The notes: generated from the letters alone by a model not told the origin. DNA of 50,430 nucleotides from Clostridiales bacterium (GCA_019416265.1 DXXQ01000076.1:1-50430); one strand, 5' to 3'. Positions 24,755-34,110 are shown, numbered from the stretch's first letter. A program made the numbers and translations.

Positions 24755-26110
24755 TTATTTTCTCCTAAATCTTGCAATGAAGAAACCATCTGTTTTATGT
24801 ACTCCGGGAAGAAGCTGCAGATATCCCAGCGCTGTTGTCTCGCTGTGAAGCTCTTCGGGAAGATAGGGATCCAGACTTTCCAGCTTGAACGCCGGATGAT
24901 TGTTCAGGAACCACATCATATTTTCTTCATTTTCTTCTTTGGCAATGGTACAGGTACTGAATACAAGAACTCCCCTTGATTTCACATACTCTGCCGCCTT
25001 ATCCAGAATATTCCTCTGAAGGATCACAATATCCTCCTGCTTCTGAGGCGTTACTCTGTATTTGATCTCAGGCTTCTTGCCGATAACACCATAGCCGGAA
25101 CAGGGTACGTCTGCAATGACAATATCTGCCTTACATTCAGATTCTACATCAAATACCGTTGCGTCCTGTACCTTCGCCTGTACGTTGATGGAACCGGTCC
25201 TCCTGATATTTTCTTCGATCAGTCCCACCTTATAATCGCTGACATCTCTGGCATCCACGATACCGTAGCCTTCCATTTTGTCTCCCACATGAAGGCTCTT
25301 TCCTCCCGGAGCCGCACAGAGGTCAATGACATAGTCCCCTTTTTGGGGAGCTGCCGCCTCTGCCACCAGCATAGAGCTTACGTCCTGAACCAGGATCTTC
25401 CCTTCGATGAAAGCATCCAGAGTCAGAATATGGTTAAAATCCGAGATTTCATATGCATAGGGCAGATAAGGCGCCGGTTTTACCTCGACTCCCTGCTCCA
25501 CCAGACTTTTATATATTTCATCCTGAGACTCTCTATAAGTCCTGCAGCGCACGGTAATAGGCTTTTCCTTCAGAAAATCAGCCAGGATCAGCTCTGTTTT
25601 TTCTTCTCCGTAGTCCTGTAACCAGCGATTCACAAGGATTTCCGGCATAGAATACTTCACAGACAGATATCGAACCAGTCCATCCTCTTTTTTGGGAAGC
25701 TCCAGTGTATCTGCTTCTCTTGCAATGGTACGCAGAACTCCGTTTACAAAGGGCTTCAGATTATAAAACCCTTTTCTCTGGGCAAGCTTCACCGCTTCAT
25801 TACACACAGCGCTGTCCGGAACACTGTCCATAAATTTGATCTGATACACAGCGCTCCGCAGAATTTCCCGGATCACAGGCTTCATTTTGTCCACTGTGAT
25901 CTTGGAAAACGAATCGATTATATAGTCAATAAAAATTCTGTATTCCAATGTTCCCTCGCACACACGGGTAATAAATGCCCGCTCCTGTTTGGGAAGGAAC
26001 TGATATTTGGAAAGGGCATTGCGGATGGCAATGTGACTGTGTTTCCCTTCCTCTTCGATTTCAAGCAAAATTTCCAGAATCATCTCTCTGGTATTTATTC
26101 CATTAGTCAC
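24755..26110 (-). CDS. rsmB: 16S rRNA (cytosine967-C5)-methyltransferase
   Basis: A SAM-dependent RNA methyltransferase. The N-terminal NusB-like domain (TREMILEILLEIEEEGKHSH onward) is joined to a Rossmann-type catalytic domain with DLCAAPGGKSLH (SAM binding), ADVPCSGYGVIGK (catalytic Cys) and VFSTCTIAKEENE (second Cys). I place the start at GTG 26110, about 11 bases after GGAGG. A TTG at 26131 in frame has no ribosome site. It overlaps the metallopeptidase end by about eight bases. In Bacillus this gene directly follows fmt; here a peptidase is between them. Confidence 0.93.
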   Translation of the reverse strand: MTNGINTREMILEILLEIEEEGKHSHIAIRNALSKYQFLPKQERAFITRVCEGTLEYRIFIDYIIDSFSKITVDKMKPVIREILRSAVYQIKFMDSVPDSAVCNEAVKLAQRKGFYNLKPFVNGVLRTIAREADTLELPKKEDGLVRYLSVKYSMPEILVNRWLQDYGEEKTELILADFLKEKPITVRCRTYRESQDEIYKSLVEQGVEVKPAPYLPYAYEISDFNHILTLDAFIEGKILVQDVSSMLVAEAAAPQKGDYVIDLCAAPGGKSLHVGDKMEGYGIVDARDVSDYKVGLIEENIRRTGSINVQAKVQDATVFDVESECKADIVIADVPCSGYGVIGKKPEIKYRVTPQKQEDIVILQRNILDKAAEYVKSRGVLVFSTCTIAKEENEENMMWFLNNHPAFKLESLDPYLPEELHSETTALGYLQLLPGVHKTDGFFIARFRRK

Positions 26111-26807
26111 TGTCTCTTCTTCCTCCGGCAAGTATGATCAGTCTTACAAGCTGCAGCACAGACGATGCCAGCGCCGCCACATAAGTCATGGCTGCTGCAA
26201 AAAGCACCTTTTTCGCTCCTTTTACTTCTCCGTCTCCCAGGATTCCTGTTGATCCCAGCATTCTCAGCGCCCTTGAGGAAGCGTTAAACTCCACGGGAAG
26301 GGTGACAAGCTGAAACAGGACGGCAAGGGAAAATAAAACGATTCCCACTGTGAGAAGCGGACGGATAGAGAAGATCAGCCCTGCCAGAAACAGCGGCCAG
26401 GAAAGTGTAGAGCCGATATTTGCCAGGGGTACGATGGCAGTTCTCAGGGAAAGAGGCGCATAATTGATGGCATGCTGAATGGCATGTCCGCATTCATGAG
26501 CCGCTACTCCTACCGCAGCCAGAGAAGTTTTATTATAACTGTCCTCGGAAAGACAGACTCTTTTCGTTCTCGGATCGTAGTGATCCGTGAGACTTCCGGA
26601 AATCGGTACAATCTCCACATCCGTAATCCCGGCAGCTCTGAGAATCCTCTGTGCTGCCTCCGCTCCCGTATATCCTGAAGCGCTTCGTACTTTTTTATAT
26701 ACGGAAAAGGTACTTTTAAGCTTTGCTGAAGCCGCCAGGGAAATCAGCATACCTATGATCAGCAGAAAATAAGTTGGGTCAAAACCGTAATATCCGTATC
26801 TGTACAT
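26103..26807 (-). CDS. Membrane zinc metallopeptidase, YugP type
   Basis: A 234-residue membrane protein with the zinc motif HECGHAIQHA (about 121-130, HExxH) and three or four hydrophobic segments: one at the N-terminus (PTYFLLIIGMLISLAAS), one or two after the motif and one at the C-terminus. The family (YugP, neutral zinc metallopeptidase) is widespread in Firmicutes but its substrates are unknown. It sits between fmt and rsmB in an otherwise conserved array, four bases after fmt and overlapping rsmB, so it is expressed with translation and cell-wall genes. AAGGAGTGAT precedes its ATG. Confidence 0.9.
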   Translation of the reverse strand: MYRYGYYGFDPTYFLLIIGMLISLAASAKLKSTFSVYKKVRSASGYTGAEAAQRILRAAGITDVEIVPISGSLTDHYDPRTKRVCLSEDSYNKTSLAAVGVAAHECGHAIQHAINYAPLSLRTAIVPLANIGSTLSWPLFLAGLIFSIRPLLTVGIVLFSLAVLFQLVTLPVEFNASSRALRMLGSTGILGDGEVKGAKKVLFAAAMTYVAALASSVLQLVRLIILAGGRRDSD

Positions 26808-26811
26808 CTAA

Positions 26812-27783
26812 TCACTCCTTGCAATTCTTGAAAACCGTTTCCTCGTCAACCTTGTAACCGCGCAGGAACGCGTCAGCCTCCATGCGCTTCTTGCCCTCAA
26901 GCTGAACCTCTGTAAGCACCAGAATGTCTTTGCCGCAGGCCACATGAATACCGGATTTATCTGCCTTCAGCACTCTTCCGGGTTCCGGGGCGATTTTTTC
27001 ATCTGTATGTGCCCCTCCGATGATCTGTACTACCTCGCTTCTCCATACCTTCAGAGTTTTGCCGTTAAGATAAGTATATGCGCTTGGCCACGGATTCATA
27101 CCACGGACCAGACGCTCCAGTTCCACGGCGCTTTTTGAAAAATCAAGAAGTCCCATCTGCTTGGTGATCATTGCCGCATAGGGCGTGGGGCTTTCTTCCG
27201 GCTGTTTCTCATAGACGGCTGTTCCGTTTTCAATGGACGGCAGAGTTTCTGTCAGAAGCTTCGCTCCCGCTTCTGCCAGTTTATCGAAAAGGCTGCCGCC
27301 TGTTTCTTCTTTGTCCAGAGGGACTGTAACCTTGGAGATCATGTCTCCGGTATCTATTCCCTCTCCCATTCTCTGAATGGTAACACCGGATTCTTTTTCT
27401 CCGTCAATGACTGCCTGCTGGATAGGCGCTGCCCCTCTGTATTTCGGAAGCAGGGATGCATGGATATTGATACATCCGAATTTCGGCAGCTCCAGGATCT
27501 CTTTTGGTATGATCTGACCAAAGGCAGCTACTACGATGATGTCCGGATTCGTTTCCTTCAAAAACTCCAGAAATTCCGGATTATTTCTCACCTTTGCAGG
27601 CTGTACAACTGTAAATCCGTGCTTCATCGCTTCTTCTTTCACAGGAGTCGGCATCAAAACCTTGCCTCTTCCCTTCGGTTTATCCGGCTGAGTCACAACT
27701 GCAGCCACTTCATACCCCGCTTCCGCAATCGCCTTCAGAGGCGGCACTGCAAAGTCAGGCGTTCCCATAAACACAATCTTCAT
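26812..27783 (-). CDS. fmt: Methionyl-tRNA formyltransferase
   Basis: A cytoplasmic enzyme that formylates Met-tRNAi with 10-formyltetrahydrofolate to allow initiation. The 323 residues match the family: MKIVFMGTPDFAVPPL at the N-terminus, the catalytic NIHASLLPKYRGAAPIQQAV (Asn/His, about 108-127), and GVTIQRMGEGIDTGDM with the essential Asp. A C-terminal OB-like domain binds tRNA. GAGAGGAG precedes the ATG. It is preceded by def, which removes the formyl group later. Confidence 0.98.
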   Translation of the reverse strand: MKIVFMGTPDFAVPPLKAIAEAGYEVAAVVTQPDKPKGRGKVLMPTPVKEEAMKHGFTVVQPAKVRNNPEFLEFLKETNPDIIVVAAFGQIIPKEILELPKFGCINIHASLLPKYRGAAPIQQAVIDGEKESGVTIQRMGEGIDTGDMISKVTVPLDKEETGGSLFDKLAEAGAKLLTETLPSIENGTAVYEKQPEESPTPYAAMITKQMGLLDFSKSAVELERLVRGMNPWPSAYTYLNGKTLKVWRSEVVQIIGGAHTDEKIAPEPGRVLKADKSGIHVACGKDILVLTEVQLEGKKRMEADAFLRGYKVDEETVFKNCKE

Positions 27784-27844
27784 ATAAACTCCTCTCAGCT
27801 CTGTCCGTTTTCACAGCATCTGCTGCGGCACGAAAACAGGCTTC

Positions 27845-28321
27845 TTATTCCTCATCCTCGTCATAGGTTACCCGGTGGAGCTCGCCTTCCACAAGCTCTG
27901 TGTAAATATGTCCGTCCAGATGATCGATCTCGTGGCAGAACGCGCGGGCAAGAAGTCCCTCTCCCTCATATTCTACTTCTTCCATATTAATATCAAGAGC
28001 TTTTACTTTCACATAATTGGGGCGGGTTACCTGTCCTGCCATTCCCGGTACGCTTAAGCATCCCTCATCTCCTGTCTGCTCTCCTGCAGTTTCCAGAATC
28101 ACAGGGTTGATCAGCACGATCGGGCCGTCGCCTACATCGATAGTGACAATACGTTTCAGGATTCCCACCTGTACTGCCGCAAGTCCAACGCCCATTGCAT
28201 CATACATGGTATCAAGCATATCAACGATAAGCTCACGGTTTCTCTGTGTCATCTCATCTACCGGTCTGCTGACCTTATTTAATACGGGATCGCCTTCTGT
28301 TCTGATTTTTCTAAGTGCCAT
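27845..28321 (-). CDS. def: Peptide deformylase
   Basis: A metalloenzyme that removes the N-formyl group from new proteins; target of actinonin. It has 158 residues. Motif 1 is GVGLAAVQVGI, where the usual Pro of GxGLAAPQ is Val while the catalytic Gln remains; motif 2 EGCLSVPG has the metal Cys; motif 3 CHEIDHLDGHIY has the HExxH ligands and Glu. The acidic C-terminal end (DEDEE) is typical of clostridial forms. AAAGGAG precedes the ATG. It lies between priA and fmt. Confidence 0.97.
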   Translation of the reverse strand: MALRKIRTEGDPVLNKVSRPVDEMTQRNRELIVDMLDTMYDAMGVGLAAVQVGILKRIVTIDVGDGPIVLINPVILETAGEQTGDEGCLSVPGMAGQVTRPNYVKVKALDINMEEVEYEGEGLLARAFCHEIDHLDGHIYTELVEGELHRVTYDEDEE

Positions 28322-28363
28322 TTTTTTCTCCTTTTCTTTCTGATCTTCTGCTTTTTTATTTTA

Positions 28364-30583
28364 TCAGCTAAAATCAAATTGTATGTATATTTTCCGGAAT
28401 CCGGAATTTATGTCAATATATTTCTCCAGTTTATTTTTTATGCTCACCAGAGTTCTGTATTCTTCGTGCTTTAAATAAATAACCTGTCTGTAAATATCCT
28501 TTACCTTTCCCACAGCCGCATAGGCGGGACCGATCACATGGAGATCCTTTCCCGGATATACCCTGCGGATATAAAGCTCCAGATAATGCATGGCCCGGCT
28601 CAGCAGTTCCTCCTCTGCACAGGATCCGAGAACTGCCAGCATATGGGCTGCCGGAGGATAGTCCAGAAGCATCCGATAGCTCATCTCTTCCTCATAAAAT
28701 GCCTGATAATCCTGGGCTGCAGCCGCTTGTATACTGTAGTGCTCCGGATGATAGGTCTGAATCACAGCCTCACCCGCTCCCCGGCCTCTTCCGGAACGTC
28801 CGACTGCCTGACAGAGAAGCTGGAAGGTGCGTTCTCCGCATCGGTAATCCTCTGCATTCAGGGAAATATCTGCAGCGATCACTCCCACCAGTGTCACAGC
28901 CGGAAAGTCATGTCCCTTGACGATCATCTGAGTTCCTATGAGAATATCTGCCTCATGGGCTGCAAAGGAAGCCAGAATCCGTTCATAGCTTCCCTTGGTC
29001 CGTGTCGTATCATAGTCCATACGGAGAACCCCGGCCTGGGGGAATTCTTTTTTGAGCACCTGCTCAATCTGCTGAGTTCCTGCCTTAAAACCTCCGATAT
29101 AAGGTGAACCGCATACCGGGCATTTCTGGGGCTTGGGTTCTTCATAACCGCAGTAATGACAGATCAGCCTTCCGTGGCTGTGCTCGGAAAGAGATACGTC
29201 GCAGTGAGGACATTTCATCACATGGCCGCAGGAACGGCAGGATACAAATCCGGCATATCCTCTTCTGTTGAGAAACAGCATTGCCTGCTCTCCTCTGTCC
29301 AGACGCTCCTTCAAAGCCTCCTTCAGCTTTCTGCTGAGTACAGAACGGTTTCCTGCTTTTAATTCTTCCCGCAGATCCACAATTGATACCTGAGGAAGCG
29401 GCCGGCTGCCATATCGGTTCTTTAGTCTGACAAGGCCATACTCTCCTCTCAGGGCGCAGCTGTATGCCTCCAGCGAAGGAGTTGCCGATCCCAGAACTAC
29501 CCGGGCATTCTCCAGAGCAGCTCTGTAGATCGCGGTCTCCCTTGCATGATACCGGGGACTGTTTTCACTTTTATAGCTGGCCTCATGCTCCTCGTCAATG
29601 ATAATAAGCCCCAGTCTGCTAAAAGGCGTAAACAGGGCGGATCGGGGACCTACCATAATCTGGATTTCTCCCCTTCGCGCCCTTTTAAACTGGTCGTAAC
29701 GCTCTCCCTGGGAAAGTCTGGAATTAATGACCGAAACCTTATCTCCGAAACGCCCGCAGAATCTCTGCACCGTCTGATAGGTAAGAGCAATCTCAGGAAT
29801 GAGTACAATGGCCTGCTTTCCTTCTTCGATGACCTTTTGGATCAGTTTCATATAAACCTGAGTTTTCCCGCTTCCCGTCACTCCCTCCAGAAGCACCGGC
29901 CTTGGATCAGAGCTTTCCCACTCTGCAAGAATCCCCTCAACCGCCTGCTCCTGCTGGGCTGTAAGAGGCATCTCCTCTGTCCTCACAGTGCTGCTCCTGT
30001 CTATGGGATTTCTGGCAACCTCATCTGTTTCCAGACGCAGGATCCCCTCCTCCGCAAGTTTTCCCACTACAGAGGAGGTAGCGTTCAGTTCCTTTACAGC
30101 CCGGGAATGGTCGATTCTTTTTTCCGTGAGGAGGGCCCGGACAAGCCTCGCTCTTGCCTTGCACCTGCTTTTTTCCAGCTTCTGCAGAACTTCTTCCGCT
30201 TCTGTTTCCGATATGTTCAGGCAAATATACCGCTTCTCCTTTGCCCGAACCTTCTCCTGAATGGGAAGCACGGTCTTAAGAGCCTGTATCATGGTAGATC
30301 CATAATTTTCCTTCATCCAGGACGCAAGCGCTATCAGCCTTGATTCCGTCGTCTCCTCATTGCTGCAGAGTCCGCAGATTTCTTTCATTTTTTCGGGGTC
30401 AAATCTGGCTTCTCCCGAAAGTCCGATGACATATCCTTTCCTTATATAATTGCCTTTTCCAAAAGGAATGGAAACTACCATTCCCATGTGTATTTCCTTT
30501 TCCAGCGCCTTTGGCACTATGTACTGAAAGCTTCTGTCCAGTTTTTCATGAGAAATATCTATAATAATGTCCGCATATATCAT
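28364..30583 (-). CDS. priA: Primosomal replication restart helicase PriA
   Basis: A DNA helicase that reloads the replisome on stalled forks. The 739 residues have the N-terminal 3'-DNA-binding domain (MIYADIIIDISHEKLDRSFQ), Walker A GVTGSGKTQVY (about 230-240), Walker B IIDEEHEAS, helicase motifs up to GRSGRG, and between them the eight-Cys zinc region (CRSCGHVMKCPHCD ... CHYCGYEEPKPQKCPVCG). The ribosome site is weak (AAAGAAAGAG). It follows murE by 57 bp and heads the priA-def-fmt array. Its last codons contain a possible promoter for def (see findings). Confidence 0.97.
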   Translation of the reverse strand: MIYADIIIDISHEKLDRSFQYIVPKALEKEIHMGMVVSIPFGKGNYIRKGYVIGLSGEARFDPEKMKEICGLCSNEETTESRLIALASWMKENYGSTMIQALKTVLPIQEKVRAKEKRYICLNISETEAEEVLQKLEKSRCKARARLVRALLTEKRIDHSRAVKELNATSSVVGKLAEEGILRLETDEVARNPIDRSSTVRTEEMPLTAQQEQAVEGILAEWESSDPRPVLLEGVTGSGKTQVYMKLIQKVIEEGKQAIVLIPEIALTYQTVQRFCGRFGDKVSVINSRLSQGERYDQFKRARRGEIQIMVGPRSALFTPFSRLGLIIIDEEHEASYKSENSPRYHARETAIYRAALENARVVLGSATPSLEAYSCALRGEYGLVRLKNRYGSRPLPQVSIVDLREELKAGNRSVLSRKLKEALKERLDRGEQAMLFLNRRGYAGFVSCRSCGHVMKCPHCDVSLSEHSHGRLICHYCGYEEPKPQKCPVCGSPYIGGFKAGTQQIEQVLKKEFPQAGVLRMDYDTTRTKGSYERILASFAAHEADILIGTQMIVKGHDFPAVTLVGVIAADISLNAEDYRCGERTFQLLCQAVGRSGRGRGAGEAVIQTYHPEHYSIQAAAAQDYQAFYEEEMSYRMLLDYPPAAHMLAVLGSCAEEELLSRAMHYLELYIRRVYPGKDLHVIGPAYAAVGKVKDIYRQVIYLKHEEYRTLVSIKNKLEKYIDINSGFRKIYIQFDFS

Positions 30584-30640
30584 GAAATCTGCTCTTTCTT
30601 TTTTCTGTTCTGCTGTTTACCAGCAATTTTTGTTTTTTCT

Positions 30641-32098
30641 TTATTTTCCTTCCAAAATTTCCTGAATCAGCACACGTTCATCCATGGGGTATTTCTTCCC
30701 CCTGATTTCCTGGTAGTCCTCATGACCTTTTCCGGCAAGTACAATGATGTCTCCCGGTTCACCGTGATGGATAGCGTAGGCAATGGCTTCTTTCCTGTCA
30801 ATGATCTCTACATATTTACCGTCTGTTTTTCCAATGCCGGTCTTAATGTCGTCAATGATCGCCTGAGGATCTTCGTTTCTGGGATTGTCGGATGTGATGA
30901 TCGTAAGATCAGCCAGACGGCCGGAAACCTCTCCCATCTCATAACGGCGCAGTCTGGAACGGTTGCCTCCGCAGCCGAACAGGCATACCAGTCTGTGAGG
31001 ATGATATTCTCTTAAGGTTCCAAGAAGGCTCTCCAGAGCCATGGCATTATGCGCATAATCGATCATCAGCGTAAAATCATCCGATACCTTGATCATCTCA
31101 ATGCGTCCCTTTACCTTTGCCACCTTCAGAGCTTTTATGATATTCTCCTGTGAAACATGGAAGTGACGGCAGATAGCGATGGCTGTCAGGGAATTATAAA
31201 TACTGAATTTGCCCGGAATGTCGATTTCCACCGGAAAGTCAAGAAGCCCCCGAAGCTGGTAGGAAATTCCCAGATATCCCTTTCCGCCGATCAGCCTTGA
31301 TTCCTCTGCCCTGAGATCTGCCTCCGGAGAGAAACCATAGGTTTCCAATTCACAGGTATGTCCTTCTACGATCTGCTGAAAATGTTCGTCATCTCTGTTT
31401 ACAATTCCCACTCTGCACTGCTTCAAAAGCATGGATTTACAGCTTAGATAATGGTCGAAATCCCTGTGCTCATTTGGTCCGATGTGATCCGGTTCAATAT
31501 TGGTAAAAATACCGAAATCAAACACAAATCCCTGTGTCCTGTGAAGCATCAGTCCCTGGGAGGAAACCTCCATAACGACACAGTCACAGCCTGCATCTGC
31601 CATTTCACGGAAATATTGCTGTACTACATAAGACTCCGGAGTCGTATTTGCGGCGGGGATCACCTTATCTCCTATGATCGCCTCAATGGTACCGATCAGA
31701 CCTACCTTATAACCGGCATTTTCCAGAATAGATTTCACCATATAGGTCGTTGTGGTCTTTCCCTTGGTTCCTGTAATACCGATAACCTTCAGTTCTTCTG
31801 CAGGATGTCCGAAATACGCCGCAGAAATAAATGCCATTGCATAACGGGTATCCTGCACAAGAATAACGGTGACATCCTCCGGCGCCTCTACCGGTTCCTC
31901 CACCACCAGAGTCTTCGCCCCTTTTTCCAGTACATCCGGTATAAATTTATGTCCATCAACAACTGCACCTCGGATACAGATAAAAAGGGAGTCCTTTTCA
32001 ACTTTTCTAGAATCGTAAACAACAGTGGTCACATCCCTGTCTGTACTTCCCTGCAGGCAGGTGTAATCCAGACGGTCTAATAAAGATATTAATTTCAT
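30641..32098 (-). CDS. murE: UDP-N-acetylmuramoyl-tripeptide synthetase (meso-DAP type)
   Basis: A cytoplasmic Mur ligase that adds the third stem-peptide residue to UDP-MurNAc-L-Ala-D-Glu. The 485 residues have the P-loop GITGTKGKTTTTYMV (about 108-122), the carbamylated-Lys region, DYAHNAMALE, and DNPRNEDP near residue 404. The DNPR motif is the mark of meso-diaminopimelate selectivity, against D-D/N-P-A for lysine enzymes, so the wall is predicted to be DAP type. It lies outside the dcw cluster here, with its own promoter and a GGAGG site. Confidence 0.96.
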   Translation of the reverse strand: MKLISLLDRLDYTCLQGSTDRDVTTVVYDSRKVEKDSLFICIRGAVVDGHKFIPDVLEKGAKTLVVEEPVEAPEDVTVILVQDTRYAMAFISAAYFGHPAEELKVIGITGTKGKTTTTYMVKSILENAGYKVGLIGTIEAIIGDKVIPAANTTPESYVVQQYFREMADAGCDCVVMEVSSQGLMLHRTQGFVFDFGIFTNIEPDHIGPNEHRDFDHYLSCKSMLLKQCRVGIVNRDDEHFQQIVEGHTCELETYGFSPEADLRAEESRLIGGKGYLGISYQLRGLLDFPVEIDIPGKFSIYNSLTAIAICRHFHVSQENIIKALKVAKVKGRIEMIKVSDDFTLMIDYAHNAMALESLLGTLREYHPHRLVCLFGCGGNRSRLRRYEMGEVSGRLADLTIITSDNPRNEDPQAIIDDIKTGIGKTDGKYVEIIDRKEAIAYAIHHGEPGDIIVLAGKGHEDYQEIRGKKYPMDERVLIQEILEGK

Positions 32099-32126
32099 GA
32101 TACTGCCTCCTGTCGTAATTTTGATT

Positions 32127-32145
32127 ACTGTTCACCTTTCACAGC
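32127..32145. repeat. Short copy of the left-edge repeat motif in the murE leader
   Basis: The minus strand reads GTGAAAGGTGAACAGT, against GTGAACGGAGTGAACAGT at 119-136 on the plus strand. Both are preceded by GCT and followed by RA. The likeness (one substitution and a 2-base gap) suggests a remnant of the same extragenic element. Confidence 0.4.
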
Positions 32146-32165
32146 ATCAAATTATATTCCTTATT

Positions 32166-32194
32166 AGAATAGCACACCTAAACCGCCTTTTCAA
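32166..32194 (-). promoter_or_regulatory. Promoter of murE and probably of the priA-thiN array
   Basis: Minus-strand TTGAAA (-35, 32189-32194) and TATTCT (-10, 32166-32171) with a 17-base spacer, overlapping the stop of the surface-protein gene. The predicted leader is about 60 bases. No terminator was seen between murE and thiN, so this may drive the whole 13-kb run. Confidence 0.6.
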
Positions 32195-34110
32195 TCTTTG
32201 CTTTTCCCTTTCCGCTTCCAAAAAACACCTGCAGCCGACAAAACGGCGGCACTCAAAAGCATGAGAAAGACTCCAATCTCTGTATCGTCCCCAGTCTTTG
32301 GCTGAGAGGCTGACGGATATGCGCTTTTTCCCAGTCCTCCGGACTGATAATCCACCTGATATCCGCTGTACGGATTTGCAGTGGGAGTTGGTACAGACAT
32401 TGCCACATTCACCTTCGACTGAGACTCATACGTTTTTGTTCCCGTCTCCCTGGAAATAACTGTCACCTGATTTACCAGCTCCTGTGAAGCAAAATACTGG
32501 GGGAGCGTCACAGAAGCCTGCAATGCGAAAGTCTCACCCGGAGCAATCTTTTCGATCAGCGCCTGTGTGCCGGCAGCATTTAAAGTCACGCCCTCTTTCG
32601 GAAGAAATTTTGCCTGTACATTTGCTCCGAGAAACCGCTCTGTGCTCAATACAGAATGAAGGGTGCGCTCTCCTGTATTGCGGATGCAGATCTGATAATG
32701 AATGGTATCTCCGGAATAAGCCTGTGTGCGGTCTGCCGTCTTTTCCACTGTAAAATCCGCTTTCAGAGGAAGGACGTTTATTTCTGTAAGCGCTTCCTTT
32801 CTTATTGTTTCCCCTTCCTTTTGGGGACAGGGCGCCTGAGCCGTAACCTTATGTACAAAATTTCCTTCCTCTCCTTCTTCAAGCTGCACCGTCATATAAA
32901 GGCTTACTGTTTCCCCTCTGCCCAGCGCAGGGATCATTGCCTGCCTTCCCTGAACCTGAACTCCCTGGGCAGCCTCCCAAACGGCCTTGATCTGCCCCGG
33001 ATCTGTTTTCCGGGATTCGAACTCGCTTTTTATCACAATATCTTTCAGAGGCATATCTCCCGTATTGACTGCCTGCATTTCATAGACACAGGAATTTCCC
33101 GCTTTTATCTCCGGTGTACGGGGCTTTAATTTCAGTTCAAAATCAGCTCGCCCTTCCGCCACCTCAAGTACCGGGGACGTCCCCTGAACCAGAATTGTAC
33201 TGTCCAGTCCCCTTGTCTCCAGAAGATGCAGCCCAGTCCCTGAACAGTCCTTATTCAGCGGCTCATCCTGACTCACCGGAAAAAGGCTTACTGCTGCCGG
33301 ATATCTGTATTCCTCCCGCAGTCCGGCCTCAAATTCAAGGCGCAGTCTGTCCTCTGTAAGTTCAGACAGGTTCACGGGATATACAACCTTATAAAGAACC
33401 ACTGGTTCTCCCTTCTGATTCACTGCATTTACTTCCTCAATCCAACTGCTTGCGGGCAGAGTTTCCCCCAGGGGCCGGAAAAATTCCGAAACATAATTCT
33501 CTACAAAAAGCTGTACCTCCGGATTCTCCGCCTCTCCCTGAGGAGCCTCTTCATAACCTTCTTCAAAAACCGGTTCCTTCCGGGCATATCCCTCTGCATA
33601 CCCTTCCTCATAATTTCCTTCTGCTGCCGGCTCCTCCTGCTCTGTCCCGGTTTCCTGTTCCGGAAATTCTTCTCCGGCAGCTTCGTCTGCTTCTTCCCTT
33701 TCTTCTGCTCCTACAGCTTCTTCCTGTTCTTCTCCTTCATCCTCCAGCGGGCTTTGTGCCGGTTCCTCTTCCTCCCAGCCATCCCACTGCGCAGACTCCG
33801 ACGGTTCCTCCGTAACTCCTCCTATGGTTTCTTCCTGCTGCTCCTGAGGCTGATCGGGATTTTCCGGAACTTCCGGCTTCTGTAAATACTGTTCCCTGTA
33901 AGTCAAAAGTCCGTTCACTTCCATACTGATCACTGCTCTGAAAGGATCTCCCTCCGCCCACTGTGCCGTCTGTACAATGCTCAGTTCCTTCTTATCCACA
34001 TCGGATGCCTTTATCTCAGCCGTTTGTCCCCATGATGCACAAACAGCCGCCGTAAAAAGAATTGTCGATACGCCAAGGCTTTTCGCCTGTTTCCATATTC
34101 TGTTTTTCAT
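32191..34110 (-). CDS. LPXTG-type cell-wall-anchored surface protein, acidic
   Basis: A 639-residue secreted protein. The N-terminus has a signal peptide (KNRIWKQAKSLGVSTILFTAA, cleavage near 25-35). A very acidic, low-complexity region follows (about 75-205), rich in Glu, Ala, Gly and Tyr, with EEGYAEGYA and EEGYEE. Residues about 325-590 hold two or three Ig-like beta modules of the DUF11/conserved-repeat kind (for example FTVEKTADRTQAYSGDTIHY). The end is a sorting signal: QPKTG (603-607), a hydrophobic segment and a basic tail (KRKGKSKD). QPKTG departs from LPxTG at the first residue but occurs in Clostridia. GGGAGAG precedes the ATG. The role is unknown; placement directly before murE may be chance. 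Confidence 0.85.
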   Translation of the reverse strand: MKNRIWKQAKSLGVSTILFTAAVCASWGQTAEIKASDVDKKELSIVQTAQWAEGDPFRAVISMEVNGLLTYREQYLQKPEVPENPDQPQEQQEETIGGVTEEPSESAQWDGWEEEEPAQSPLEDEGEEQEEAVGAEEREEADEAAGEEFPEQETGTEQEEPAAEGNYEEGYAEGYARKEPVFEEGYEEAPQGEAENPEVQLFVENYVSEFFRPLGETLPASSWIEEVNAVNQKGEPVVLYKVVYPVNLSELTEDRLRLEFEAGLREEYRYPAAVSLFPVSQDEPLNKDCSGTGLHLLETRGLDSTILVQGTSPVLEVAEGRADFELKLKPRTPEIKAGNSCVYEMQAVNTGDMPLKDIVIKSEFESRKTDPGQIKAVWEAAQGVQVQGRQAMIPALGRGETVSLYMTVQLEEGEEGNFVHKVTAQAPCPQKEGETIRKEALTEINVLPLKADFTVEKTADRTQAYSGDTIHYQICIRNTGERTLHSVLSTERFLGANVQAKFLPKEGVTLNAAGTQALIEKIAPGETFALQASVTLPQYFASQELVNQVTVISRETGTKTYESQSKVNVAMSVPTPTANPYSGYQVDYQSGGLGKSAYPSASQPKTGDDTEIGVFLMLLSAAVLSAAGVFWKRKGKSKD

